Part shown: in pieces, positions 39,195 to 47,885 of the stretch
Layout: each line of letters begins with the position of its first letter
How positions within the stretch are numbered: position 1 is the first letter of the stretch
From: Paenibacillus sp. cl123
GTDB lineage: Bacteria; Bacillota; Bacilli; Paenibacillales; NBRC-103111
Length of the DNA: 64,000 nt
NCBI RefSeq assembly: GCF_900101595.1
Contig: NZ_FMYY01000004.1
Location: 369,561 to 433,560, forward strand
Reading direction: 5' to 3'
Program-made: the position numbers and the translations under genes
Notes under the pieces: model-generated
What the model saw: the letters and a program-made list of their open reading frames with translations, nothing else
Databases searched by the model: none
Told to the model about the DNA's origin: nothing

Positions 39195-39740
39195 TTGGCA
39201 GACAAGTGGGATTACTTAAAGCATTTGACACATGGTTTTGACAGGAGTACCGTGCTTCGTGACTTGATGGATTCGTTCGGAGACGATGTATGGAACTTTG
39301 CCTTTTTTATGACGAAACGTTCCGATGTCGCCGACGATATATCACAAGATGTGTTCATAGCAGCTTATAACGGTTTGTCCGCATTTCGAGGAGATTGCTC
39401 GGTCAAAAGCTGGTTACTGACCATAACGAGGAATAAAGCACTGCATTATTTGCAAAGTGCCTTCATCCGTAAAGTAACTCTGACCGACAAATTCATGAAT
39501 ATGGGGACCTCTCCAGCTGCGGAACAGGTGGTATTCGACCGTCTCGATAACCGCGCTGTTTGGCACGCAGTCATGCAGTTGCCTCGCAAATACAGGGAGA
39601 TTTTGCTGCTCGATTTTCATTATGGTCTGAAGCAAAAAGAAATCGCCATTTTGTTGAATGTATCGGAAGGTACAGTTAAATCTAGATCGCATCGAGCCAA
39701 GAAACGGATGAGCGAGCTGTTATCTCGTGAGGAGGTTTAG
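39195..39740 (+). CDS. ECF-type RNA polymerase sigma factor
   Basis: 181 residues if started at TTG 39195 (GGGGTG six bases upstream); GTG at 39186 is possible but lacks a ribosome site. Region 2 (about 15-85) contains DVADDISQDVFIAAYNGLSAFRGD-type sequence with the SWLLTITRNKALHYL helix. Region 4 (about 120-175) has LPRKYREILLLDFHYGLKQK and EGTVKSRSHRAKKRM. The gene after it, three bases downstream, encodes its probable membrane anti-sigma partner. Signal unknown. Confidence 0.92.
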   Translation: MADKWDYLKHLTHGFDRSTVLRDLMDSFGDDVWNFAFFMTKRSDVADDISQDVFIAAYNGLSAFRGDCSVKSWLLTITRNKALHYLQSAFIRKVTLTDKFMNMGTSPAAEQVVFDRLDNRAVWHAVMQLPRKYREILLLDFHYGLKQKEIAILLNVSEGTVKSRSHRAKKRMSELLSREEV

Positions 39741-39743
39741 AGT

Positions 39744-40697
39744 ATGAACGAGGAAAAACCAGCCTGGGCCAAAAGTATGGCGGATCCGCCTTTCGTCAGT
39801 GGTCAGTTCACAGCGGAGTTGAAGCATAACATATTGCGGCGTACGAGTGAGTCGCGTGGAAAGCGTTTTTCTATTATGAAGGCCGTGTGTGTACCTCTCG
39901 TCATCGCATCGCTTGTCATCGGGTTGTTATATTTCAAAGAGGAAGCGTTCCTTTCCAGGATCAATCCGCAAGGTGAAGTATCCGGTGGACCCGCGATAAG
40001 GAATAGTTATTATGAGCAGGGACGGCTGTTATTCACGCTGAATCCGGAACCTTACACGAAGGCGGGTGAAACCGCCGGATATATGATCCATTTCGAAGAA
40101 CCCTTGGGAACCTTCATGGGAAAAACGTTGACGCTTTATGCGGTTCATCAGTTGTCGGGATTGAAGGAGACGGTTTCTTCCGAGGTCATTACTAAATCGA
40201 GCCCCGGGTATCCGGGATTGGAGCGATACACAGCCCGTTTCACGCTGCCAGTAGAAGGAGTGTGGGAGTTGCATGTGCTTTTGGACGATAAGCCTTATGG
40301 TAACGTACAGCTGTTCATGCTGGAACCGTCGTGGGACATCACTCCTAAGTTCCAGTCCGGAGCTTATGCGATGCGCGGGGTGGAGAAAAAGGTCGGGTTC
40401 ATCGATGCCGGATTCATCGCTGACAAACCCCAAAAATACATGTGGCATTTCTGGGGAAATGAAGACCTGCTTAACGGGCCATTCGAAGTGAAAGCTGTAA
40501 AACAAGGTACAGACAAGATAATCGATGTTTATTCCTCAAATCAGTTAAGCTCCACGAATGCCTTGGGCGGTGAATTGAATGGAGCTGACCGTAACATCGT
40601 CATCTCGATGAAGCTACCTGAAGCAGGGCGTTGGCGGTTACTTCCCTACATTGGGGGACGGCTACTGGAAAGCATTGTCGTCGAAGTATTGAAGTAA
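39744..40697 (+). CDS. Probable membrane anti-sigma/sensor protein with DUF4871-like extracellular part
   Basis: 317 residues, start three bases after the sigma-factor stop, GAGGAGG inside that gene. A short cytoplasmic segment (1-45: PAWAKSMADPPFVSGQFTAE) precedes one membrane helix (about 46-64: VCVPLVIASLVIGLLYF). The ~250-residue outer part is all-beta, with two Ig-like halves (GYMIHFEEPLG, then YMWHFWGNEDLL), recalling DUF4871. No zinc-finger HxxxCxxC anti-sigma motif is visible, so the anti-sigma role is inferred from operon position and topology only. Confidence 0.7.
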   Translation: MNEEKPAWAKSMADPPFVSGQFTAELKHNILRRTSESRGKRFSIMKAVCVPLVIASLVIGLLYFKEEAFLSRINPQGEVSGGPAIRNSYYEQGRLLFTLNPEPYTKAGETAGYMIHFEEPLGTFMGKTLTLYAVHQLSGLKETVSSEVITKSSPGYPGLERYTARFTLPVEGVWELHVLLDDKPYGNVQLFMLEPSWDITPKFQSGAYAMRGVEKKVGFIDAGFIADKPQKYMWHFWGNEDLLNGPFEVKAVKQGTDKIIDVYSSNQLSSTNALGGELNGADRNIVISMKLPEAGRWRLLPYIGGRLLESIVVEVLK

Positions 40698-40839
40698 TAT
40701 CTGGTGATCGGGCACTGTTAAATAATATTGATTATACTGGTGAGCAAAGCGTTTAGTAACTTGTTAAGGTAAATCAATTAATTGCGCATACCAAAATAGA
40801 ACAAATCTACCAATGGGTAAAACGTTATGTTGTACCTTA

Positions 40840-40975
40840 GGTATAGTTGAAGTTGACGAGACCTATTTCCTGAACATTTGGGTTGATTGTCCTAGAAAAA
40901 CAAGGCTTTCCAGAGGTCTTGAGAGAGATGGGGGAGAAGCTCGTGGTATGGCCTTGCCTGTCTGTGTGATTCGGC
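40840..40975 (+). pseudogene. IS1595-family (ISXO2-like) transposase remnant
   Basis: The segment GIVEVDETYFL, followed by a basic stretch with GGEARGMALPVCV, resembles the DDE-domain start (VEVDETYF, then RGxxxEQVCV) of IS1595-family transposases. The frame then loses similarity. Only a fragment is left. Confidence 0.4.
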
Positions 40976-41208
40976 TGATGTTGAAATCAATGAAGAAAAA
41001 CCGTCATTCCTTCGCTTCCGCCGTCAGTTCGCCGAAACTTTTCGACGTACACGTCCGGGTAGAAGGATCGGTCGATGGACCTTCTGCTCCTTCCCGGTTG
41101 CTAGAGCCGAAGAAAGAGGCCAAATCTACTCGGGAGTCGCGTTGTTTTCATCGCTCGGGCTATCACAACTTGTGGTAAAGACCCGGTTTAGCGAACAATG
41201 GAAATGCC

Positions 41209-41302
41209 TTAGGCTGCAAGCTGGCGCCGGTACTCAACCGGTGTCAGCTTGTTTATTTTTCGTTGTTCTCGACCTAGATTGTAAAGTGGAATATGCCGCA
41301 AT
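41209..41302 (-). pseudogene. IS3-family transposase OrfB, C-terminal remnant
   Basis: The minus-strand frame ends with LYNLGREQRKINKLTPVEYR and RQLAA before a TAA, matching the C-terminal YN-R-Q-KLN-LTPVEYR motif of IS3/IS150-type OrfB. The catalytic core is absent. Confidence 0.6.
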
Positions 41303-41376
41303 TGTTGACAACATCTTGTACAGGTATTAGTGTATGTCATAAGACTAACATACTGATAGGGTGATGGAATAAAATA

Positions 41377-41742
41377 ATGAGCAGATTCAATGACAGTCAA
41401 CCGATATTCCTGCAGATAGCCAAGATGATTGAGGATGATATTCTCAATGGTACTTATAGTGAAGAAGATCAGATTATTTCTATGGCTCAATTTTCCAGCA
41501 TCTTCCATGTTAATCCCGCTACTATCGTGAAGGGAATTGCCGTGCTAGTGAATGATGGCATTCTGTATAAGAAGAGGGGACTGGGGATGTATGTGGCAAC
41601 GGGTGCAAAGAAGATGATTAAGGATAAACGACGGGAACGCTTTTCTAAGGAGCTTGTTCTAAAATTACTCGAAGAGGCCGACAAACTGGAGTTAACCTCA
41701 GAGGATGTCATAGAAATGATTAAGCAACAAAAGAGGAGCTGA
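41377..41742 (+). CDS. GntR-family regulator, YtrA subfamily
   Basis: 121 residues, only a winged-helix domain (about 5-75: PIFLQIAKMIEDDILNGTYS, NPATIVKGIAVLVNDGILY, KKRGLGMYV) plus a short helical tail for dimerisation. YtrA-type regulators have no separate ligand domain and normally repress a following ABC transporter operon that responds to cell-wall antibiotics. Here the ATPase gene begins seven bases downstream, which fits exactly. GGGTGAT lies ahead of the ATG. Base composition is visibly more AT-rich than the surrounding lyase genes. Confidence 0.92.
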   Translation: MSRFNDSQPIFLQIAKMIEDDILNGTYSEEDQIISMAQFSSIFHVNPATIVKGIAVLVNDGILYKKRGLGMYVATGAKKMIKDKRRERFSKELVLKLLEEADKLELTSEDVIEMIKQQKRS

Positions 41743-41749
41743 TAAACAC

Positions 41750-42631
41750 ATGAGTCCAATTGTTTCAAGTAAGCACTTGAACAAGAGCTATGGAAGAACT
41801 AAAGCTGTTCGCAATCTAACAATGAACATAGAAGTAAATACGATCTGTGGATTGCTAGGTCGTAACGGAGCGGGTAAGACAACATTGCTCAACATGCTAA
41901 CTGGAAGGTTATTCCCCGACACAGGGGAGATCGTCATCGCTGATGAACACCTTGTAAAGGGAGCATCTCCGGCACAGACTTGTTATATCCCACAAAAGAA
42001 CTTTTTCTTTGGAGGAGCAACGGTCATCGAGAGTTTGGAGATTGCAGCAGCATTTTATCCGAATTGGGATTGGTCATTCGCACAGCAACTCATTATAGCA
42101 TTCAATTTAGATCCAACAAAGAAGATTCGGCAACTATCTAAAGGAATGGAATCGCTTGTAGCTAATATAGTGGGACTTGCGAGCCGAGCGCCCCTAACTA
42201 TTTATGACGAGCCGGTGTTAGGGCTCGATGTACTAATGAGAGAGAAATTCTACAAGGTACTGTTACAGGATTATGCTGAGCATCCAAGGACGATTCTGAT
42301 CTCAACTCACTTGATCGATGAAATCGCTGCGGTAGTGGAGAAGGTTTATATTATCGAAGCAGGCACGATAGTATTGGAAGATGAGGTGGATAATATTCGC
42401 TCACAATCACATCTGTTAACGGGCAGCAATGAAGCTGTATCCCAATTTACAGAAGGTAAACGAGTGATTTATAAAGAAGCATACGGTAAAGGAACACTTA
42501 TGGCGGTATACGATGAAATAAGCGAACATGATAAGGCAGAAGCTAGTAAGCAGGGTGTTACCGTGGACGGATTGCCGTTGCAGAAGTTTTTTGCCTATTT
42601 GATTAAAGATGGAGGTGAGCATGTTGAATAA
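41750..42631 (+). CDS. ABC transporter ATP-binding protein (YtrB/BcrA-like)
   Basis: 293 residues; GAGGAG before the ATG. Walker A GRNGAGKTT (about 38-46), Q-loop in CYIPQKNFFF, signature LSKGM in place of LSGGQ, Walker B LTIYDEPVLGLD, and the H-loop ISTHLIDE. The C-terminal ~70 residues form the extra domain common in drug/bacteriocin-type exporters. It pairs with the membrane protein downstream (11-base overlap) and is controlled by the YtrA-type gene upstream. Probable role: export of, or defence against, a peptide or cell-wall-active compound. Confidence 0.92.
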   Translation: MSPIVSSKHLNKSYGRTKAVRNLTMNIEVNTICGLLGRNGAGKTTLLNMLTGRLFPDTGEIVIADEHLVKGASPAQTCYIPQKNFFFGGATVIESLEIAAAFYPNWDWSFAQQLIIAFNLDPTKKIRQLSKGMESLVANIVGLASRAPLTIYDEPVLGLDVLMREKFYKVLLQDYAEHPRTILISTHLIDEIAAVVEKVYIIEAGTIVLEDEVDNIRSQSHLLTGSNEAVSQFTEGKRVIYKEAYGKGTLMAVYDEISEHDKAEASKQGVTVDGLPLQKFFAYLIKDGGEHVE

Positions 42632-43313
42632 GAATAAAATGATAGTCAAGGCAGCGTATATTCAAATGCGCATTTACATCTGGATCTTATTAGCCTACAT
42701 AGCAGCAGGATTGGTAGCAAATTTAATTGTTTTCTTAGCGATCGGCAATGCGAATCATTCTCCAGCTCCAGTAGCAATAGGCAACATGCTTAGTGTTATC
42801 CTTATTATGATGGCAGTGGTGCTTCCACTCGCTTTTTTTAGAAAGATTATTAATACCGGCGCTACCAGAAAAGAGTACTATATCGCACTGATGATCATTT
42901 ATACTTTATCAGCCATAGTATTGTCGATTATCAATATTGTATTTTTATTGCTAGTGGATCAATTATACAAGGATGATTCTTTTTACTTTAATATCCTTGA
43001 AATCTTCCATTGGGATCAATTTGGCATAATGGGTATGTTCCTATATCAATTCGCTGCATATATGTTATTGACTTCAACAATAAGTATGTTATTCTCCGGT
43101 ATTGGAAGCTATGTAGGTCTATCACTCTGGGTTATTGTCATTGCGGCGATTCCGATTAGCACATCAATTGCCTCGTATCGCCATAGTTTAGCGGATGGAC
43201 TACAGACATTATTGTTCAACGATTCACTGTTTGTGGGCGTAGCCATTTGCTTGATACCATGCTGCATCTTCCTATTTGCGGGCTGGGAATTCACGAAAAG
43301 GAGGACCCTGTAA
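42621..43313 (+). CDS. ABC transporter permease subunit
   Basis: 230 residues from the ATG with GGAGGTG a few bases upstream; it overlaps the ATPase gene. About six hydrophobic helices (IWILLAYIAAG, IGNMLSVILIMMAVVLPLAF, MIIYTLSAIVLSIINIV and later ones). The architecture is that of the partner permeases of YtrA/YtrB-type operons. A 15-codon frame starting in the stop codon (TAATG at 43311) reads MGIKKDVAKFEHQIK and may be the stub of a lost third gene. Confidence 0.8.
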   Translation: MLNKNKMIVKAAYIQMRIYIWILLAYIAAGLVANLIVFLAIGNANHSPAPVAIGNMLSVILIMMAVVLPLAFFRKIINTGATRKEYYIALMIIYTLSAIVLSIINIVFLLLVDQLYKDDSFYFNILEIFHWDQFGIMGMFLYQFAAYMLLTSTISMLFSGIGSYVGLSLWVIVIAAIPISTSIASYRHSLADGLQTLLFNDSLFVGVAICLIPCCIFLFAGWEFTKRRTL

Positions 43314-43574
43314 TGGGGATCAAAAAGGATGTTGCCAAGTTCGAGCATCAGATAAAATGACATCTTGGAATCACGATTTCACCAAAAATGATAACAACCA
43401 CAAGATATTCGTAATTTTCTCTCATCCCCGAATCTTTCCGTACTTATCCTTAGACTGTTTGTTGAACCTATGCGAAATTCTGATTTGCAAAACCATTAGG
43501 CTCTGAAAAATAGCACTTCAATAGTCCGAGACTGCCGTTGTCATCTACTAGGTAACTCTAGTCCGGCAGAGCGT

Positions 43575-44783
43575 TTATTTCCCTCCGCGACGACGCCAAT
43601 CCGGCCACTCGGCATTGGTAACAGCACGTAGGATCCATTCCACCGGGCCATAGTGGTGACTTTTCAGCCAAAGTGCGCTTAGCAGCAACTGTGCAGAGAA
43701 GATCGCTGTGGCGATGAACAATACGATGAGAGGGGGCACCCTACCAATCAGACCAAGACCGTAACCGGTGAAGATTAACGCACAGAACAGCGACTGGCCA
43801 AGGTAGTTGGATAATGCCATCCGCCCGGCAGGAGCGAGGACCTTGGCAACCCGGCGACCCCAATCGGAGCTGAATATCCTCAGCATGGTGGCCACATAAG
43901 CGGCGACCAAAAAAGGAGCTGTAAGGATACTTACCGTCAGTCCTAGTGGGTCGCTTGTACCGCCACAAACCGCGAATACCAGCGCGCCGGCCAGTCCGAT
44001 CGGGTATCCCACCAGCTGCAACCGGCGCAACATGCTACTGTGCTTGTTGAGGTTAGCCAGAACCCGGCCCTTACCTGCCGCGAGGCCGACCAGAAAAGCA
44101 GACAACGCGAGAGGCCCTTGTACCGCTAACGCTGAGAGCATGTCAGGCATTGAGCGAAGGTGTTCGGAGATCACCGAGTCCAGCCCGCCTTGTAACGCCG
44201 CAGTGGATTGTTGACCATCGGCGATGGCAGCTGCCGAATCCGCGACCAGGGTGACGCCGGCCGCCGCGGCCAGGGCCATCATGAAAGTGATGATCCCGAT
44301 CAGAATGCCCGCCGTGATGAGCGCCGTGCGTGGCTGAATTCGTTGTGCAGCAAGCAAAACTGAGCCGAGTATGGCATAGGTGGTCAGGATGTCACCGTGG
44401 AATAGCAGAACAGCGTGCAGGGTTCCCAGGACGAACAATCCGGCCAGCCGACGAAGGAACCGGGGGAAGAACGTGACGCCTTTTCGGATTGCAGAATCAA
44501 CTTGAAGTGTAAAGCTGTATCCGAAGAGGAAGGAGAACAAAAGGTAGAACTTCATCTCGAAGAGGAACTTCACCAGCCAATGCGCACTCTTGTCAAGCCA
44601 GGAGTCATAGGCGGGATCCTCTACAAGATGGAACGCATAGCCAGACGCGAAGTAGGCGATGTTGACAATCAAGATGCCGAACAGCGCGAAACCTCGCAGT
44701 GCATCAACATCCAGAATCCGCGATCCAATTGAACTCATCATTGCAGACGGGTTGTGACCTGATTGCTTAGTACTTGAATTCAT
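43575..44783 (-). CDS. DUF418 family membrane protein
   Basis: 402 residues from an ATG with GGAGGGG eight bases upstream. The N-terminus has ILDVDALRGFALFGILIVNI, the hallmark of DUF418/heparan-N-acetyltransferase-like acyltransferase-3-related proteins. About ten helices follow, including FYLLFSFLFGYSF and MALSNYLGQSLFCALIFTGY. Function unknown; these proteins may transfer acyl groups or transport small molecules. The Ala/Gly/Arg-rich composition and higher G+C stand out against the AT-rich ABC operon on its 3' side, suggesting acquisition. Expression is probably tightly controlled by a long palindrome over its promoter. Confidence 0.85.
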   Translation of the reverse strand: MNSSTKQSGHNPSAMMSSIGSRILDVDALRGFALFGILIVNIAYFASGYAFHLVEDPAYDSWLDKSAHWLVKFLFEMKFYLLFSFLFGYSFTLQVDSAIRKGVTFFPRFLRRLAGLFVLGTLHAVLLFHGDILTTYAILGSVLLAAQRIQPRTALITAGILIGIITFMMALAAAAGVTLVADSAAAIADGQQSTAALQGGLDSVISEHLRSMPDMLSALAVQGPLALSAFLVGLAAGKGRVLANLNKHSSMLRRLQLVGYPIGLAGALVFAVCGGTSDPLGLTVSILTAPFLVAAYVATMLRIFSSDWGRRVAKVLAPAGRMALSNYLGQSLFCALIFTGYGLGLIGRVPPLIVLFIATAIFSAQLLLSALWLKSHHYGPVEWILRAVTNAEWPDWRRRGGK

Positions 44784-44796
44784 TTTTTCAACCCCT

Positions 44797-44842
44797 CCAG
44801 GTATTATGGTATGCTAGTCATATGGCATACTATAATACCTGG
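44797..44842 (-). promoter_or_regulatory. Long palindromic operator over the DUF418 promoter and ribosome site
   Basis: CCAGGTATTATGGTATGC (44797-44814) and GCATACTATAATACCTGG (44825-44842) are 18-base inverted arms with one mismatched pair and a 10-base centre. The proximal arm overlaps the GGAGGGG ribosome site and the distal arm covers the -10 element. Confidence 0.75.
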
Positions 44843-44858
44843 GAGATTAATCTGTCAA
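44829..44858 (-). promoter_or_regulatory. Sigma-A promoter of the DUF418 gene
   Basis: On the minus strand TTGACA (44858-44853) is followed by an 18-base spacer and TATAGT (44834-44829). The start of transcription would fall within the palindrome. Confidence 0.65.
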
Positions 44859-44930
44859 TACATTCTCAATCGAACAAGTGAGTACCGGGCTTCCGTTTTT
44901 TCCAATAAGTTAGGGGCGAAGGGGGGCGCC

Positions 44931-45379
44931 ATGAAACTGCACAAAAAGCTGATGCTTGTTTATCTTGTGACTATTCTGTTTCCGATAATCGGCTGACGGT
45001 ATCGGAAGCGGTGCAGGTTTCATCATGAATCGGGAAAATTTCCCGGGCGGTTCGCTTTATTCAGGCTATCAAGCGACCAACGAGGAGAGCATCGAATGAC
45101 GCTATATCGGATGGTGTTTATCTGTTTCCTTTCGAGAGGTTGCAGCGCGTTCTAGGCAAAACGGATATTCCGGATTTCGAAGTCTTGGACGCTCGAGTTT
45201 TCGAACAACAAATAACGTGTACTATACGATGAATAACTCAGCCATCCCGGGAGGCAGCTTCATCATCGCAGACGGCAATGGGTTGGCGCAGCAAAGGACA
45301 GCTGGTTTGAACACATAGAAGGTAAAGACGGTTGGAAAGTAAGATCGTACGGATCTGATCTTGATTACAAATTACAGTA
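44931..45379 (+). pseudogene. Decayed membrane sensor/kinase-like gene with several frame breaks
   Basis: A normal-looking start (ATG with GGGGCG upstream) encodes MKLHKKLMLVYLVTILFPII, a kinase-like basic plus membrane N-terminus, then stops at 44996. Further pieces continue in shifting frames: GAGFIMNRENFPGGSLYSGY, then DGVYLFPFERLQRVLGKTD, then NNVYYTMNNSAIPGGSFIIA, then GKDGWKVRSYGSDLDYKLQ. The order and coding quality suggest one gene broken by at least three indels, possibly the extracytoplasmic part of a histidine kinase. The assignment to a kinase is weak. Confidence 0.45.
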
Positions 45380-45381
45380 GT

Positions 45382-45420
45382 CAAACGGACTCACAATAAA
45401 TCATATTGTGGGTCTGTTTG
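45382..45420 (+). terminator. Hairpin terminator after decayed gene
   Basis: CAAACGGACTCACAAT pairs with ATTGTGGGTCTGTTTG (two imperfect positions). The tail is only weakly T-rich. Confidence 0.6.
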
Positions 45421-45423
45421 CTT

Positions 45424-45850
45424 TCGTAAAAGCTGGACTCAGCCTGCATTTAGTTATCAGTATGTTTAGTGGAATGTTGATTAAGGCATAGGGTGCCACA
45501 ATGGGCCTGCGCACCGAGTATAACGAGCAGCCTTTGGTGCGAGTTAACTAGCGGTTTTTACTAACAATGTGGAGACCAGCGATATCGTTTATTTCAAAGA
45601 TCTAATTGATCTTATTGAATGTTCATTTAATGATTGTTTTTTAGTAGTTTCTGTATCAGTTAGGTCTGAAATTACATCTGCCATTAGGACCATTGTCCGC
45701 AAAATTTAGGATAAAAGTGGGAAGACTCATATCTGGCGTCAATTATAATAGGAATAACATACAAAGTTAAAACTGCGCTAATAGAGCATTTATAAGCGCT
45801 GCGGACGTTTCGCGATGGAGACATCCATATCGAAGGAAAGGCAGGAGACG
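45424..45850. other. Gene-poor interval
   Basis: A startless frame of about 53 codons (roughly 45553-45710, containing NNVETSDIVYFKDLIDLIEC) is open, but no ribosome site or known motif supports it. Otherwise this is AT-rich sequence with the GGAGA ribosome site of the next gene at its end. Confidence 0.4.
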
Positions 45851-47524
45851 ATGAACACATTGCAGAAAGAAGCGCTTGAAGAGATGGTATCTGAGATTAA
45901 TAACTGGTTTGGCGAATTGAATAAGCGTAAGGATGCGGAGGGCATTGTCAAACGAACCACGCTGCAAATAGGTATTTATAACGGCATCATGCTGGATTAT
46001 CAGCCGACCAGGACCACCGTTGAGAGCTTGGATACGGGATGGAATGCTTCCGGCAGCAAGTCGATGATGGCTTCTCCTTTTACGCGGGAACAAGTGTTGC
46101 ATGAGATTCGGCCTTCGCTGGCGGATCTCGTAGAGGAGAAGCTGGACAAGTTGGAGATGTCACCGCTGATCGATTACCGATTTACCTTGCAAGGAACCTT
46201 CGCGACGATAGAAGGGCCCGTAAAAGTAACAGTGCTTGAGCGCGTATTTGAAGAGAAAAAGCGGCAGCTATTGGAACGAATCCAAGCCTATATCGAGAAA
46301 AAACTGGAGAAGGGCTCATATCCGACAAAGCCATTGGAAACTTTCTTTTTGACGCGTCATCTGCTGGATCCGAATTTGTTTCACGAACCGGAGGCTGACA
46401 GGCTGAGTGCTTTATTTGACCGGATACAAGAACTGAACAAAGAACGGAAGCAAGCGCTCGCGGAACATCGAAATTATATTATTCGGGCGTTGATCGACTG
46501 GACCGAGGATGTATTCCTGCCGCGTTATTACGATGTTACCCGTTCCGAATACAGAGCCAATGAGTATAGAATCAAGCCGGATGCAGCTTTGGAGAATAAG
46601 GATAAACCGAATCAGCCTATCGACCTTCTGTTGTATGGTGCGAGGATGATTCTTCGATATGAGCCGCACTACAGCAAATCAAGGGGACAGACTTATCTGG
46701 AACTAACCGCGAAGCTTGGCAGCTGCAAAGCCGAACGCATGCTGAAGGAGGGCAGCGACAATTTCTCGCAAGAAGATGTACACTTGCACCATGAGTTGGT
46801 GGAATGCAAGGCCAACGATGTATTTTCCCTCATTAAAATCATTATTCGTAAGGAAGAGGCCGGAGCGTACGAAAGGGCAATTTCGTTCATTCTCTCCCTA
46901 CTACGAAAGGGCTTCTCAAAAAGCTACAAAATTAATCTTAAGTCCAGTGCGAGAGGGGTATTGCCCTTCAAGGGGCTTGCCAACTCGGATACGCACCGTT
47001 TTTTTGCGAATGCGCTAACCTATGCTGAGCTTCATCCGTTACTGGAGGAGTACGCGCGTGAGGCGATGGAAGAGTTCGAGTGGTATGCGGATACAGAAGG
47101 TGAAAAAAGCGTCATGCCGGGCAGTTATGCCGTGTTCGGGCTTGGACTTTCATCCGAGCGGTATTTTCCGCTGGTCGAAGCTTACATGGCCCTTGTGGAC
47201 GAGGAACATCAACTGGTGCAAGATAAGTTCACGGCAGCTTTTACCGACACTTATGGGGTAACGGAACGTTCGACTCCCGTCTTGGTTTCCTGCCTGCGGC
47301 GCTCCCATGACGCGCTCAAGCTGAAGATTCAGCCTGAGCTGGAAAGCGACGACAAGCTGTCCCTATTGGTGAAGCATGTGGAGATCCTGCCAAAATACGA
47401 GGTCGAGCGGGTACTGTATCCGATCTGGGGCAAGATGGAGAAGCTGGCTGCTCTGGCTCGTAAGGCACAGGAACCACGCAAGGATCTGCTGCTTCGTCTG
47501 CTAAAGGCGGCGGGTATAGGCTGA
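45851..47524 (+). CDS. DUF6138-like protein of unknown function
   Basis: 557 residues from an ATG with GGAGAC five bases upstream; an in-frame earlier ATG at 45815 has no ribosome site. It is soluble, largely helical and Glu/Lys-rich, with no signal peptide or membrane helix. Recognisable blocks are EINNWFGELNKRKDAEG near the start, RVFEEKKRQLLERIQAYIEK, DLLLYGARMILRYEPHYS, and GSYAVFGLGLSSERYFPLVE in the C-terminal third. I associate these with DUF6138, a family in Paenibacillus and Bacillus without assigned role. It stands alone between a decayed region and the saccharide locus. Confidence 0.65.
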   Translation: MNTLQKEALEEMVSEINNWFGELNKRKDAEGIVKRTTLQIGIYNGIMLDYQPTRTTVESLDTGWNASGSKSMMASPFTREQVLHEIRPSLADLVEEKLDKLEMSPLIDYRFTLQGTFATIEGPVKVTVLERVFEEKKRQLLERIQAYIEKKLEKGSYPTKPLETFFLTRHLLDPNLFHEPEADRLSALFDRIQELNKERKQALAEHRNYIIRALIDWTEDVFLPRYYDVTRSEYRANEYRIKPDAALENKDKPNQPIDLLLYGARMILRYEPHYSKSRGQTYLELTAKLGSCKAERMLKEGSDNFSQEDVHLHHELVECKANDVFSLIKIIIRKEEAGAYERAISFILSLLRKGFSKSYKINLKSSARGVLPFKGLANSDTHRFFANALTYAELHPLLEEYAREAMEEFEWYADTEGEKSVMPGSYAVFGLGLSSERYFPLVEAYMALVDEEHQLVQDKFTAAFTDTYGVTERSTPVLVSCLRRSHDALKLKIQPELESDDKLSLLVKHVEILPKYEVERVLYPIWGKMEKLAALARKAQEPRKDLLLRLLKAAGIG

Positions 47525-47879
47525 GGCCCTTTGGTATAACGGTTGGTGAAAGTTTTGGGAAGTACCAACATTTAAATGGTGGATGCAAGATAGAGCACTT
47601 TTGTAACTGGATGCTTAATCCGCTAGCTGCATTGCCCCAGTTGCTATCAATTACAGCCACCAATATATCTTTCGTTAAGCTATCGGTGTGGTTACGGTAA
47701 TTGCCATGAGTGGAGAAGAAAATGGGAGAATCAGCGGCAGTCCAGGACTATTTGTTTGAGTCCCAGGCTGCCGCTGTGTTTGTATAATAAGGGTAAACCG
47801 GAAGGGAATGGGCGGTTGACAGTTGAATACATAAGAGGGTGCGGATTTGCCGCCGGAACCTGCTGTCTTTGAAGGAGGA
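47525..47879. other. Intergenic region before the YesN/YesM locus
   Basis: No gene is seen in about 355 bases. A TATAAT at 47783-47788 is a possible -10 element without a clear -35. The AAGGAGG ribosome site of the regulator gene lies at 47872-47878. Confidence 0.4.
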
Positions 47880-47885
47880 ATGGGA

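Larger units (their letters stand above)
40698..41376. other. Decayed accessory interval with transposase remnants
   Basis: No intact gene is seen in about 680 bases. It contains a degraded IS1595-like fragment near 40840-40975 on the plus strand and the last ~31 codons of an IS3-type transposase at 41209-41302 on the minus strand, with no recognisable ends for either element. Confidence 0.55.

Noticed and set aside
40813..41178. A 121-codon frame as a functional protein
   Set aside because: Only a short transposase-like part is recognisable and there is no ribosome site.
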